The translations under genes and the position numbers were made by a program. The notes under the pieces are model-generated. The model had not been told where the DNA came from and did no database searches. It saw only the letters and a list, made by a program, of their open reading frames with translations. DNA of 64,000 nt from Chitinophagales bacterium (GTDB lineage Bacteria; Bacteroidota; Bacteroidia; Chitinophagales; UBA2359), in contig JAWKLZ010000001.1 in assembly GCA_041392475.1 (NCBI GenBank), forward strand, positions 2,604,001-2,668,000, in the 5' to 3' direction. Each line of letters opens with the position of its first letter. Positions within the stretch are counted from its first letter, which is position 1. Of the stretch, positions 9,632-18,497 are shown one piece after another.

Positions 9632-9705
9632 TTGCGATTTACCTTTTTTGAGTTTTGCGTTTTCTAAGGTAGGTACTATTTCAAAACTTTTAAATTCAAG
9701 ATGCA

Positions 9706-12183
9706 ATGAGAAGATTATTACTTTTTTGGGGTGTTTTATTGTTATTGGGGAGTGTTGGAGTGAAGGGGCAGACATTGTTTGGTGGAGAGCAGGTTATTTC
9801 TACTGATTCTGAACGTCCAACTTGTGTTTATGCGGTAGATTTAGATGGGGACGGCGATATAGATGCACTTTCAGCTTCTGAAAACAAAATAGCTTGGTAT
9901 AAAAATGATGGGAACGGCAATTTTAGTTCAGAGAACGTTATTCCAACAAACCTTTATCATATATGGTCTATCTATGCTTCAGACTTAGACAGTGATGGCG
10001 ATATGGATATCATTGTAACTTCTTTGGTTATTAATAATATAGCTTGGTATGAAAATGACGGTAGTGGGAATTTTAATTCAGAAACTATTATTTCAACAAA
10101 TGCCCCTTATGCACTTTCCGTTCATACAGCAGACTTAGATGCAGATGGAGATATGGATGTAATTTCGGCTTCTAATAATAAAGTAGCTTGGTATGAAAAT
10201 GATGGAAACGGCAATTTTAACTCAGAAATCATTATTTCCATATTTGATGATAAATCAACTTCTGTTTACACAGTGGATTTAGATGGAGACGGAGATATGG
10301 ATATAATTTCAGCTTTTATTGAAAAAATAGTTTGGTATGAAAATGATGGAAACGGCAATTTTAACTCAGAAATCATTATTTCAACAGCTACATATGGTAC
10401 AGAGTCTATTCATACTGCTGACTTAGATGGTGATAACGATATAGATGTAATTTCAGCCTCTACTTTTGGTGCTACCGTATATTGGCATAAAAATGATGGA
10501 AATGAAAATTTTATTGAGCAGAATATTATTTCCACAAATATTACAAGTGCGTGGGATGTTTATGGTATAGATTTGGACAATGATGCTGATATAGATGTAA
10601 TTTCGGCTTTTGATAACAAAATAGCTTGGTTTGAGAATGATGGAAACGGCAATTTTAGTTCAGAAATTATTATTTCATCAAATGCTGATTTTGCTATTTC
10701 CGTGTATGCTTTGGATTTTGATTCAGATAATGATATAGATATAATTTCAGCCTCTGTGGATGATAATAAGATAGCTTGGTATGAAAACTTGTCGAACTTT
10801 ACAAACATAACCAATTTCACCTTTCAAGATTCAAATGAAAATGGATTTTACGACAACAACGAAAACCCACTCTCCAATCAACAACTCCTTCTACAACCTA
10901 CCGCTGCTGCTCAATTCACAAACATTGAAGGAAACACCTCTTTTTTTGTAGAAAATGATGAATACCAACTTTCTTCTCAACCCAATACACTCTGGGAACT
11001 CACCACCATTCCCGAATCCTACAATATCACCGTCACCGATACCTCCGAACTCCCCATCTACTACTTCGGCTTCAAACCCACCCGACTCATTCAACGAACA
11101 GAACCTCGCCTCAACAGTTCCCCCACTCGCTGCAATACCACAGCAAACTATTGGTTACATTACTCCAATACAGGTACTACAATCGCTAATGGAACAATCA
11201 CTTTAGAAACAGATGAACTCATGGGCTTTATTTCCTCCAATCCCGAACCCAACAGCATTGAAGGAAACACACTCACATGGTATTTTTCAGAACTTCATCC
11301 AAGTTATGAAAACAAAATCTCCCTCCAATTTCAAATGCCCGACTTCAACAGCATGGGCGAAATCCTCGAAACCCAAGCCACCGTCCAACTCTTCAATGAA
11401 AATCAAGAACTCACTTACACCAAAACCACCGACTACAACAGCGAACTCCTCTGCTCCTACGACCCCAACGACAAACTCGCTCGATCCAATATCTTGGGAC
11501 AATCCGAATTTGCCTACATTGCCGACACCATACAATACACCATCCGCTTCCAAAATACAGGAAACGACACCGCCTTTAATATCCGCATTGAAGACTTCTT
11601 AGACAAAAAACTGGATTGGACAACCTTTCACCCCATCACTGCAAGCCACGATTACCGAACCGAACTGAATCGAGAAACGGGTTTGGCGACTTTCTACTTC
11701 GATGACATTCTACTGCCCGACAGCACGACCAACGAAGCCGAAAGTCATGGCTTTGTGATGTTCGGAATTGCTTCTTTGGAGGGAATAGAAGACAAAACAA
11801 AGGTCGAAAATACCGCTTCTATTTTCTTTGACTTCAATCCGCCTATTATCACGAATACTGCCGTCCTTACTTTGCTGCAACAAGTCGAAACGGATATTGA
11901 AGTATTGGAAAATGGTGCTTCAATACGGGTTTATCCGAATCCTTTTTCGGATTTTACTACGATTGAAGTAAACGGTTTGCCGCAAGGGAATTACCAATTG
12001 CAGGTGATGGATATTTTGGGGAGGAAGGTTCGAGAGTTGAAATTGGAGAACTTTTCCCAAAACCTCGGAAAAGGGAAAGTGAGATTGGAGCGGGGAAAAC
12101 TGGAGGCTGGGATGTACTTCTTTAGACTATTGGAGAAAGGAAACTTGGAAATAATTAGAGGAGGTAAGGTTTTCATTGACTAA
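9706..12183 (+). CDS. Secreted FG-GAP repeat protein, one predicted 7-bladed propeller, T9SS sorting domain
   Basis: 825 residues. The signal peptide is 1-21 (hydrophobic run of leucines, cleavage near KG-Q). Seven DxDxDG motifs (DLDGDGDIDALS to DFDSDNDIDIIS) span residues ~40-360, with WYENDGNGNF strands repeated nearly word for word. An SdrD-B-like segment (DSNENGFYDNNENPL) follows, then the DUF7619-type domain from CSYDPNDK (583) and the T9SS tail from VYPNPFSDF (~740). The tail ends GKVFID rather than GKVLVE and carries a short insertion (NFSQNLGKGK), so it is the most divergent tail among the full members. Two blades share an exact 51-nt repeat (10188 and 10332). The leader resembles those of 603 and 18498. 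Confidence 0.93.
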   Translation: MRRLLLFWGVLLLLGSVGVKGQTLFGGEQVISTDSERPTCVYAVDLDGDGDIDALSASENKIAWYKNDGNGNFSSENVIPTNLYHIWSIYASDLDSDGDMDIIVTSLVINNIAWYENDGSGNFNSETIISTNAPYALSVHTADLDADGDMDVISASNNKVAWYENDGNGNFNSEIIISIFDDKSTSVYTVDLDGDGDMDIISAFIEKIVWYENDGNGNFNSEIIISTATYGTESIHTADLDGDNDIDVISASTFGATVYWHKNDGNENFIEQNIISTNITSAWDVYGIDLDNDADIDVISAFDNKIAWFENDGNGNFSSEIIISSNADFAISVYALDFDSDNDIDIISASVDDNKIAWYENLSNFTNITNFTFQDSNENGFYDNNENPLSNQQLLLQPTAAAQFTNIEGNTSFFVENDEYQLSSQPNTLWELTTIPESYNITVTDTSELPIYYFGFKPTRLIQRTEPRLNSSPTRCNTTANYWLHYSNTGTTIANGTITLETDELMGFISSNPEPNSIEGNTLTWYFSELHPSYENKISLQFQMPDFNSMGEILETQATVQLFNENQELTYTKTTDYNSELLCSYDPNDKLARSNILGQSEFAYIADTIQYTIRFQNTGNDTAFNIRIEDFLDKKLDWTTFHPITASHDYRTELNRETGLATFYFDDILLPDSTTNEAESHGFVMFGIASLEGIEDKTKVENTASIFFDFNPPIITNTAVLTLLQQVETDIEVLENGASIRVYPNPFSDFTTIEVNGLPQGNYQLQVMDILGRKVRELKLENFSQNLGKGKVRLERGKLEAGMYFFRLLEKGNLEIIRGGKVFID
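10188..10382 (+). repeat. Exact 51-nt direct repeat one blade apart (10188-10238 and 10332-10382)
   Basis: The 51 bases coding for the WYENDGNGNFNSEIIIS strand are identical in two blades, with an offset of 144 bases, exactly 48 codons. Recombination between them would remove or add one whole blade in frame. Confidence 0.9.
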
Positions 12184-12276
12184 GTTATGTTTATTTTCCT
12201 AGATGATGTCGTCTTTACTATAATAAAGGCAAGGTCTTGTTTTTTTTCAAACTTTTCACTTAAACAAATTACCAAG

Positions 12277-15200
12277 ATGCGAAAATTTCTATTCCTCATT
12301 TCGATAATCATTTATACATTTTCAGAGAGTTATGCACAATTTGCTAACCATGTCATTAGCAATAGGGCAATAGACCCTAAAGACATGGATGTTGCAGACT
12401 TAGATGGGGATGGAGATTTGGATATTGTATCTGCATCTAGAAGTGATGGAAAAATTGCTTGGTATCGGAATGATGGGAATAACCAGATAGAGGCTCAATT
12501 TGTACTTCAATCTGCTCTAGACTATGTCGAGGTAGTACACGCAGCAGATATGGATCAAGACGGAGATATAGATTTATTATCAGAGCATTCAAATAAGATA
12601 TTATTATTCACGAATAAAGGTAATGGCAAGTTTGAAGAATCAAAAATGGTCATAGATGATGTGGGAGGACCTGTTAGTATTTTAACTGGCGATATCAATC
12701 AAGATGGGAGAATAGATATTATTGTCGCAAATGGGTTTCTCATTAAAGGAATCTATTGGTATGAACAGTTGGAAGACAACACATTTGGTGAGCGAAAAAG
12801 CATTTCTGCTGAAAGTAATATTCTTGCAAAGAATATTGCAATCGCTGATATAGACGGAGATGGGGATTTGGACTTAGCTGCTCCGTATTCGATAGGAAAT
12901 TCGACTAATCAAAAGCTATCTGTTTTCATCAATAATGTAAATAGCTTCAAAGAAATTGAAATTTCTAGCCAAACGAGTAGCTCTGAACTTGGAGAAGTAG
13001 CATTGGGTCATCTCAATGAAGATGAGGTTATAGACATGGTTCATTACAATACGAAAGATAGGGAAATCGCATGGTTTGAAGGAGAGGGAGAGGGTAACTT
13101 TGGCGAAAGACAGTTAATTCAAACTGGTTTCACACCAAATTCCATCTATCAATTTTGCTTAGCAGATTTCAATGAAGATGAAATTGTGGACATTTGTTTG
13201 TTAGGGGGAGATTTTTCCGTTCCAGCTATTAATTGCTTACTTAATGATGGCACAGGCAATTTCACACTCCACAGCTCAACTCCTCATCTCCTGGTTAATG
13301 ATTTTCTGACAGCTGATTTGAATGGAGATGGGGCAGAAGACCTTCTTTGGTGTACCACCAGTGATATTGCTTGGAAAGCAAACAATGGTGAAGGCAATTG
13401 GTTAGAAGAAAATGTGATAGTCAGTGAACTGCGTGACCCTTTTTTTGCAGGTGGAATGGATGTTGACAAAGATGGAGATTTAGACATCATCGGAGCAAGT
13501 TCCATTGGTGAGTTAGTTTGGTATGAAAATATTGGGGACTATACTTTTGGGAGTAGCAACTTGATTCATTATGAAAGTTCTGTTTCAAATTATCCTCGTG
13601 GTGCAGCCGTGATGGATATAGATGAGAATGGTTCTGAGGATGTAGTCATTGCCTTACAAGGCGGAAGTCCAATCATTTGGTACACACCAGATGAGAATGG
13701 GAATATGATTCAAAGTGGCAGTATTCAAAATTTTTCTGAGAGGGTTACTATGTTGGAACAAGTAGATTTGGACCAAGATGGCAACTTAGATTTGGTAACT
13801 TTCGATGGCAATCATGATGAAATCATCTGGTATCGTCACGATGGCAATGGTCAGTTTGCAGAAGGAACTCCATTGATAAATATAGCATGGGATGTTTTTG
13901 GAGCAGAGCTGGTAGATGCCAATAAGGACGGCAATCAAGACATCATTCTATTCTCTCCTGTAACTGACATCATACAATGGTATGAAGGACGGGAAGATGG
14001 CACATTCATAGAACATCCTCCTCTTGTAGATGGCGGTTATCAAATCAATGATGTTCAAACTGGAGATTTTGATTCAGATGGTTACAAAGATATTTTGTTT
14101 GTAGATGCTTCTTCTTGGAATATTCTAGGCATGAAGAATGTTGGAAATGGAGACTGGTTTCCTCCAAGTATTGTTTATGATGGTCTAAATTTAATTTCAT
14201 TGAAAAAGGTAGTGGATATTAATGGAAATGGATTAGATGACATCATATTCGATTATGTAGGACTTGGAGTACATATTATAGAGCAGACTGGCGCAGGGAT
14301 ATTCGCTCCTCATCAGAAAATAAGTAGCAAACGAGCGAGTTATATTTTTCCTATAGATTTGGATCAAGATGGCAATTTGGATTTATTGAATTGTGATGAC
14401 CAAATCATTTGGCATGAAAATCAAATGAATAATATCGAACAACTGATTCATGGAGTGGTGTTTATGGATTTGAATGAGAATGGAATCCGAGACCCCAACG
14501 AATTTGGGCTAAGTAATCAAAAGGTGATTTTAGGACCAAAAGGAGGAATGTTTTTTACCAATCATCAGGGAGCTTTTAGCTTCTTTGCTACAATCGGGCA
14601 ATATGGATTGGCTACTTTTCCTAAAGAAACTTGGCGAATAACAAATAATCCAGAGTTTTACGCCATTGATTTGTTTGCAGAATCACCTAAAAACCCCTAC
14701 AATTTCGGCTTAATACCTCTTCGCCCATTGACCAATGTGTCTCCATTTATTGCACACGCACCATTTCGATGTAATACGACATCTACAGTATGGTTGAATT
14801 ATCAAAATAAGGGTACCACAACTGTAAATGGTAAAATGAGTTTAGAAACCAATGGTTTAGCAGAGTTCATTAGTGCTGACCCTACTCCTGATGAAATAGA
14901 AGTGAATAAATGGACTTGGTACTTTGAAGAATTAACTCCAAGTCAAATAAATAGCATTAACCTCCAATTCCAAATGCCCGATGAAACCGAAATTGGAGCA
15001 ATGATTCAAAACCGTGCAACTGTAGAAATATTGCATGAAACAGGTGAGGTAGTTTTCACAAAAATAGATGAAATTGAATCTGAATTACTCTGCTCCTACG
15101 ACCCCAACGACAAACTCACTCGCTCCAACCTTCTCGGTCAATCCGAATTTGCCTACATCGAAGACACAATTTACTACACCATCCGCTTTCAAAATACAGG

Positions 15201-15801
15201 AAACGACACCGCCTTCAATATTCGAGTAGAAGATGTACTGGATAAAAGACTGGATTGGACGACTTTTCATCCCATCACTGCAAGTCATGATTATCGAACC
15301 GAATTGAATCGAGAAACAGGTTTGGCGACTTTCTTTTTCGATGATATTATGTTGCCCGATAGCACGACCAACGAAGTCGAAAGTCATGGATTTGTGACCT
15401 TTGGTATTGCTTCTTTGGCGGGAATAGAGGATAAAACAAAAGTCGAAAATACGGCTTCTATTTTCTTTGACTTCAATCCTCCGATTATCACCAATACGGC
15501 TGTTTTGACTTTGCTACAACAGGTGGAAACAGGAATTGAAGTATTGGATAATAGATATTCGATTAGAGTTTTCCCCAATCCTTTTTCGGACTACACCACC
15601 ATTGAAGTAGATGGACTTCCACAAGGAAATTACCGATTGGAGGTGATGGATATTTTGGGGCGGAAAGTTCGAGAATTGAAGGTTGAGAATGGAGAACTTC
15701 AATTAGAGAGAGGGAGTTTGGAAAGTGGATTGTATTTGATTCGAGTTTTGGAAGAAGGAAATGGAAGGATTTTGGGAAGTGGGAAAGTATTGGTGGAGTG
15801 A
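12277..15801 (+). CDS. Secreted FG-GAP repeat protein with two predicted 7-bladed propellers and T9SS sorting domain
   Basis: 1174 residues from the ATG at 12277, chosen because a signal peptide (1-20, cleavage SYA-Q) starts there; an upstream in-frame ATG at 12187 would bury it behind 30 residues. Fourteen FG-GAP motifs are visible, seven from DLDGDGDLDIVSAS and seven from DVDKDGDLDIIGAS. The second set matches the single propeller of the 7018 protein blade for blade. The fifth motif starts with His (HLNEDEVIDMV), so that calcium site is altered. An SdrD-B-like linker (LNENGIRDPNEFGL) precedes the DUF7619-type domain (939 on); the T9SS tail starts near 1096 and ends GKVLVE. The binding target is unknown. 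Confidence 0.93.
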   Translation: MRKFLFLISIIIYTFSESYAQFANHVISNRAIDPKDMDVADLDGDGDLDIVSASRSDGKIAWYRNDGNNQIEAQFVLQSALDYVEVVHAADMDQDGDIDLLSEHSNKILLFTNKGNGKFEESKMVIDDVGGPVSILTGDINQDGRIDIIVANGFLIKGIYWYEQLEDNTFGERKSISAESNILAKNIAIADIDGDGDLDLAAPYSIGNSTNQKLSVFINNVNSFKEIEISSQTSSSELGEVALGHLNEDEVIDMVHYNTKDREIAWFEGEGEGNFGERQLIQTGFTPNSIYQFCLADFNEDEIVDICLLGGDFSVPAINCLLNDGTGNFTLHSSTPHLLVNDFLTADLNGDGAEDLLWCTTSDIAWKANNGEGNWLEENVIVSELRDPFFAGGMDVDKDGDLDIIGASSIGELVWYENIGDYTFGSSNLIHYESSVSNYPRGAAVMDIDENGSEDVVIALQGGSPIIWYTPDENGNMIQSGSIQNFSERVTMLEQVDLDQDGNLDLVTFDGNHDEIIWYRHDGNGQFAEGTPLINIAWDVFGAELVDANKDGNQDIILFSPVTDIIQWYEGREDGTFIEHPPLVDGGYQINDVQTGDFDSDGYKDILFVDASSWNILGMKNVGNGDWFPPSIVYDGLNLISLKKVVDINGNGLDDIIFDYVGLGVHIIEQTGAGIFAPHQKISSKRASYIFPIDLDQDGNLDLLNCDDQIIWHENQMNNIEQLIHGVVFMDLNENGIRDPNEFGLSNQKVILGPKGGMFFTNHQGAFSFFATIGQYGLATFPKETWRITNNPEFYAIDLFAESPKNPYNFGLIPLRPLTNVSPFIAHAPFRCNTTSTVWLNYQNKGTTTVNGKMSLETNGLAEFISADPTPDEIEVNKWTWYFEELTPSQINSINLQFQMPDETEIGAMIQNRATVEILHETGEVVFTKIDEIESELLCSYDPNDKLTRSNLLGQSEFAYIEDTIYYTIRFQNTGNDTAFNIRVEDVLDKRLDWTTFHPITASHDYRTELNRETGLATFFFDDIMLPDSTTNEVESHGFVTFGIASLAGIEDKTKVENTASIFFDFNPPIITNTAVLTLLQQVETGIEVLDNRYSIRVFPNPFSDYTTIEVDGLPQGNYRLEVMDILGRKVRELKVENGELQLERGSLESGLYLIRVLEEGNGRILGSGKVLVE

Positions 15802-15808
15802 GTGAAAA

Positions 15809-15842
15809 TTCGCCGACACCTGTAAGGTTCGCCGACAGTTGA
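15809..15842 (+). repeat. Short direct repeat in the spacer after the 12277 gene
   Basis: TTCGCCGACA occurs twice, 20 bases apart (15809 and 15829), immediately after the stop codon. The spacer after the related 7018 gene starts with the same TTCGCCG motif at the same place. Confidence 0.6.
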
Positions 15843-15943
15843 ATGGACACAACTCGGGAAAAACATTGGTGAACTAATTGATTCGTTTTTGTGTAATAAG
15901 GGCAAATGGCTTATATTGAGCCTAACTTACCAAACTATTCAAA

Positions 15944-18424
15944 ATGAAGAGAATAATACTTTCTGTTACGTTTTTTTTACTGTTACCTATCACTTCAAAT
16001 GGACAAAACCTGTTTGGTCCTCTGCAGCTTATCTCCAATAACCCCACTGAAACGTCCTTTGTTTCGGCTGGAAGAATAGATGGAGATAAATATTGGGATG
16101 TAGTATCCTATTCATACAATACCCTTCAACTGATATGGTACAAAAATCAAGGTGATGGTACTTTTGGAGAACCAAATGTTGTAGATGCCGAAATAGAAGA
16201 CATCTATGATTTGAAGATGGCCGACTTGGACGGTGATGGCGATGAAGATATTTTGGCGATTTCGGAATCAGAAGATTTGGTGCTTTGGTATGTCAATGAT
16301 GGCAATGGTCAGTTTGGTGCGGCTATCACCATCAGCACTGAAGCAGATAGTCCGAGGGCAGTAGAGGCAGCAGATTTGGATGGCGATGGTGATTTGGATG
16401 TCTTGTCAGCCTCACATTGGGATGCCAAAATTGCTTGGTATGCCAATGATGGTGATGGGAATTTTGAAGCGCAGCAAGTCATTCACACAGACCTTTTTAG
16501 CACTTCTGATGTGTATGCAGCAGATTTGGATGGGGATGGTGATTTGGACGTTTTGGGAACTTCCTACAATGATGGCAGAATATTTTGGAGTGAAAATTTA
16601 GGAAGTGGAAATTTCGAGGCGGCGGTTCTTATTTCTATTGATTTTAATTCTCCACAGTCGGTTTTAGCCACAGACTTTGATGGTGATGAAGATGCAGATG
16701 TTTTGATGTTTTCTTATTGGGATAAAACCCTTGTATTGTTTGAAAATGATGGCAATGCAAATTTTACCAATTACACCATCATTGCCGATGATGTTTCACG
16801 AGCTAGAGGAATGGCTGCAGTTGATTTGGACAATGATGGAGATTTAGACATACTTTTTGCCGCCAGTGGCAACAATCAAATAGCTTGGTTTGAAAATGGT
16901 GGAAATGGACTATTCAGCGATAGAAAAATCGTCTATGAGCAAGTATGGTCGCCAATGACTGTTTTTGCAGCAGACTTAGATAGAGATGGAGATCAAGATG
17001 TGATATCTGTTGATAGTGATACCAAAAGCGTAGCTTGGTACGAAAATCTATTGCAACCCAATCAATTAACCGCACTTGTTTTTCACGACCAAAATGAAAA
17101 TGGCTTATTTGATACCAGCGAAAAACCACTTAACAATTTTGAACTGCTACTCAACCCTGGCAACTATGAAACTTTCACCAATTTGGAAAGCTACACCCAT
17201 TTTTTCACCGATTATGGAGACTACCAACTCACCTACGAAGAAAATACCCTTTGGGAAATCACTACTCCAAACACTGTCTATGACATTCAATACAATGCAA
17301 ATGCATCCCTCCCAATATACCAATTCGGCTTCAAACCCACTCGAATCCTACCACGGGTTACACCTCATTTAAGCAGTTCTCCTACACGATGCAATAGAGA
17401 AACCACTTACTGGCTCAACTACTCCAATACAGGCACAACCATTACCAAAGGTACTATCACCCTCGAAGTAGATGAATTGATGGCGTTTATTTCCTCCAAT
17501 CCCGAACCAGATGCCATAGAAGGGCGAAACCTTATTTGGAATTTCGTTGACTTGCATCCCAGCTATGAAAACAAAATAAAGCTACACTTCAAAATGCCCA
17601 ATGCAGATTTCATCGGAGATATGATTGAAACCCAAGCCACCGTCCAACTCTTCAATGAAAACGAAGAATTGGTTGCTACCAAAACACAAACCTACGATTC
17701 CGAACTCCTTTGCTCCTTCGACCCCAACGACAAACTCACCCGCTCCAATCTCCTCGGTCAATCCGAATTTGCCTACATCGCAGACACCATCCTCTACACC
17801 GTCCGCTTTCAAAACACTGGAAACGACACCGCCTTCAATATCCGAATTGAAGACACCTTGGACAAAAAACTGGATTGGACAACTTTTCACCCCATCACTG
17901 CAAGTCACGACTACCGAACCGAATTGAACCGAGAAACGGGTTTGGCGACTTTCTACTTCAATGACATCCTACTGCCCGACAGCACAACCAACGAAGCCGA
18001 AAGTCATGGCTTTGTGATGTTCGGAATTGCTTCTTTGGAGGGAATAGAAGACAAAACAAAGATCGAAAATACGGCTTCTATTTTCTTTGACTTCAATCCA
18101 CCTATTATCACCAATACGGCTGTTTTGACTTTGCTGCAACAAGTCGAAACGGATATTGAAGTATTGGAAAATGGAGCTTCAATACGAGTTTTTCCGAATC
18201 CTTTTTCGGATTTTACGACCATTGAAGTGGAAGGATTGCCGCAGGGAAATTACCGATTGGAGGTGATGGATATTCTCGGTCGAAAAGTTCGAGAATTGAA
18301 GTCTATTGAAAATGGAAAGTGGAAGATTGAAAGAGGGAAATTGGAGAGTGGCGTGTATTTTTGGAGGATATTGGAGGAAGGGAATCAGGCTGTTTTGGGG
18401 AGAGGGAAAGTGTTGGTGGAGTGA
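15944..18424 (+). CDS. Secreted FG-GAP repeat protein, one predicted 7-bladed propeller, T9SS sorting domain
   Basis: 826 residues. The signal peptide is 1-20 (cleavage near SNG-Q). Seven motif positions are visible; the first is degenerate (RIDGDKYWDVVS) and the others are canonical (DLDGDGDEDILA to DLDRDGDQDVIS). The SdrD-B-like linker (DQNENGLFDTSEKPL) is near residue 380, the DUF7619-type domain begins at CSFDPNDK (590), and the T9SS tail begins near 747. The last 127 bases before the stop are identical to those of the 18498 gene and of the frameshifted 7018 gene. It is preceded by a 142-base spacer with the TTCGCCGACA repeats. It belongs to the same short subfamily as 4422 and 9706. Confidence 0.93.
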   Translation: MKRIILSVTFFLLLPITSNGQNLFGPLQLISNNPTETSFVSAGRIDGDKYWDVVSYSYNTLQLIWYKNQGDGTFGEPNVVDAEIEDIYDLKMADLDGDGDEDILAISESEDLVLWYVNDGNGQFGAAITISTEADSPRAVEAADLDGDGDLDVLSASHWDAKIAWYANDGDGNFEAQQVIHTDLFSTSDVYAADLDGDGDLDVLGTSYNDGRIFWSENLGSGNFEAAVLISIDFNSPQSVLATDFDGDEDADVLMFSYWDKTLVLFENDGNANFTNYTIIADDVSRARGMAAVDLDNDGDLDILFAASGNNQIAWFENGGNGLFSDRKIVYEQVWSPMTVFAADLDRDGDQDVISVDSDTKSVAWYENLLQPNQLTALVFHDQNENGLFDTSEKPLNNFELLLNPGNYETFTNLESYTHFFTDYGDYQLTYEENTLWEITTPNTVYDIQYNANASLPIYQFGFKPTRILPRVTPHLSSSPTRCNRETTYWLNYSNTGTTITKGTITLEVDELMAFISSNPEPDAIEGRNLIWNFVDLHPSYENKIKLHFKMPNADFIGDMIETQATVQLFNENEELVATKTQTYDSELLCSFDPNDKLTRSNLLGQSEFAYIADTILYTVRFQNTGNDTAFNIRIEDTLDKKLDWTTFHPITASHDYRTELNRETGLATFYFNDILLPDSTTNEAESHGFVMFGIASLEGIEDKTKIENTASIFFDFNPPIITNTAVLTLLQQVETDIEVLENGASIRVFPNPFSDFTTIEVEGLPQGNYRLEVMDILGRKVRELKSIENGKWKIERGKLESGVYFWRILEEGNQAVLGRGKVLVE

Positions 18425-18497
18425 TTTCGATTTACTTTTTTTGGGTTTTTCGTTTTAGTATTAGAGATTTTTTCAAAACTTTTAAATTCACGTCATT

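Noticed and set aside
9200..9775. 191-codon open frame on the - strand over the frameshift and remnant region
   Set aside because: Antisense of the sorting tail and spacer; the low-complexity product rich in Ser, Pro and Leu matches no family I know.
10188..10400. CRISPR-like repeated units in the FG-GAP region
   Set aside because: The regular ~144-base repeats are coding blades with DxDxDG motifs and stay in frame; repeat and spacer sizes do not fit CRISPR, and no cas gene is present.
12187..12276. Earlier ATG start for the 12277 gene
   Set aside because: Thirty extra residues would hide the signal peptide that begins at 12277; all paralogues start directly with the signal.
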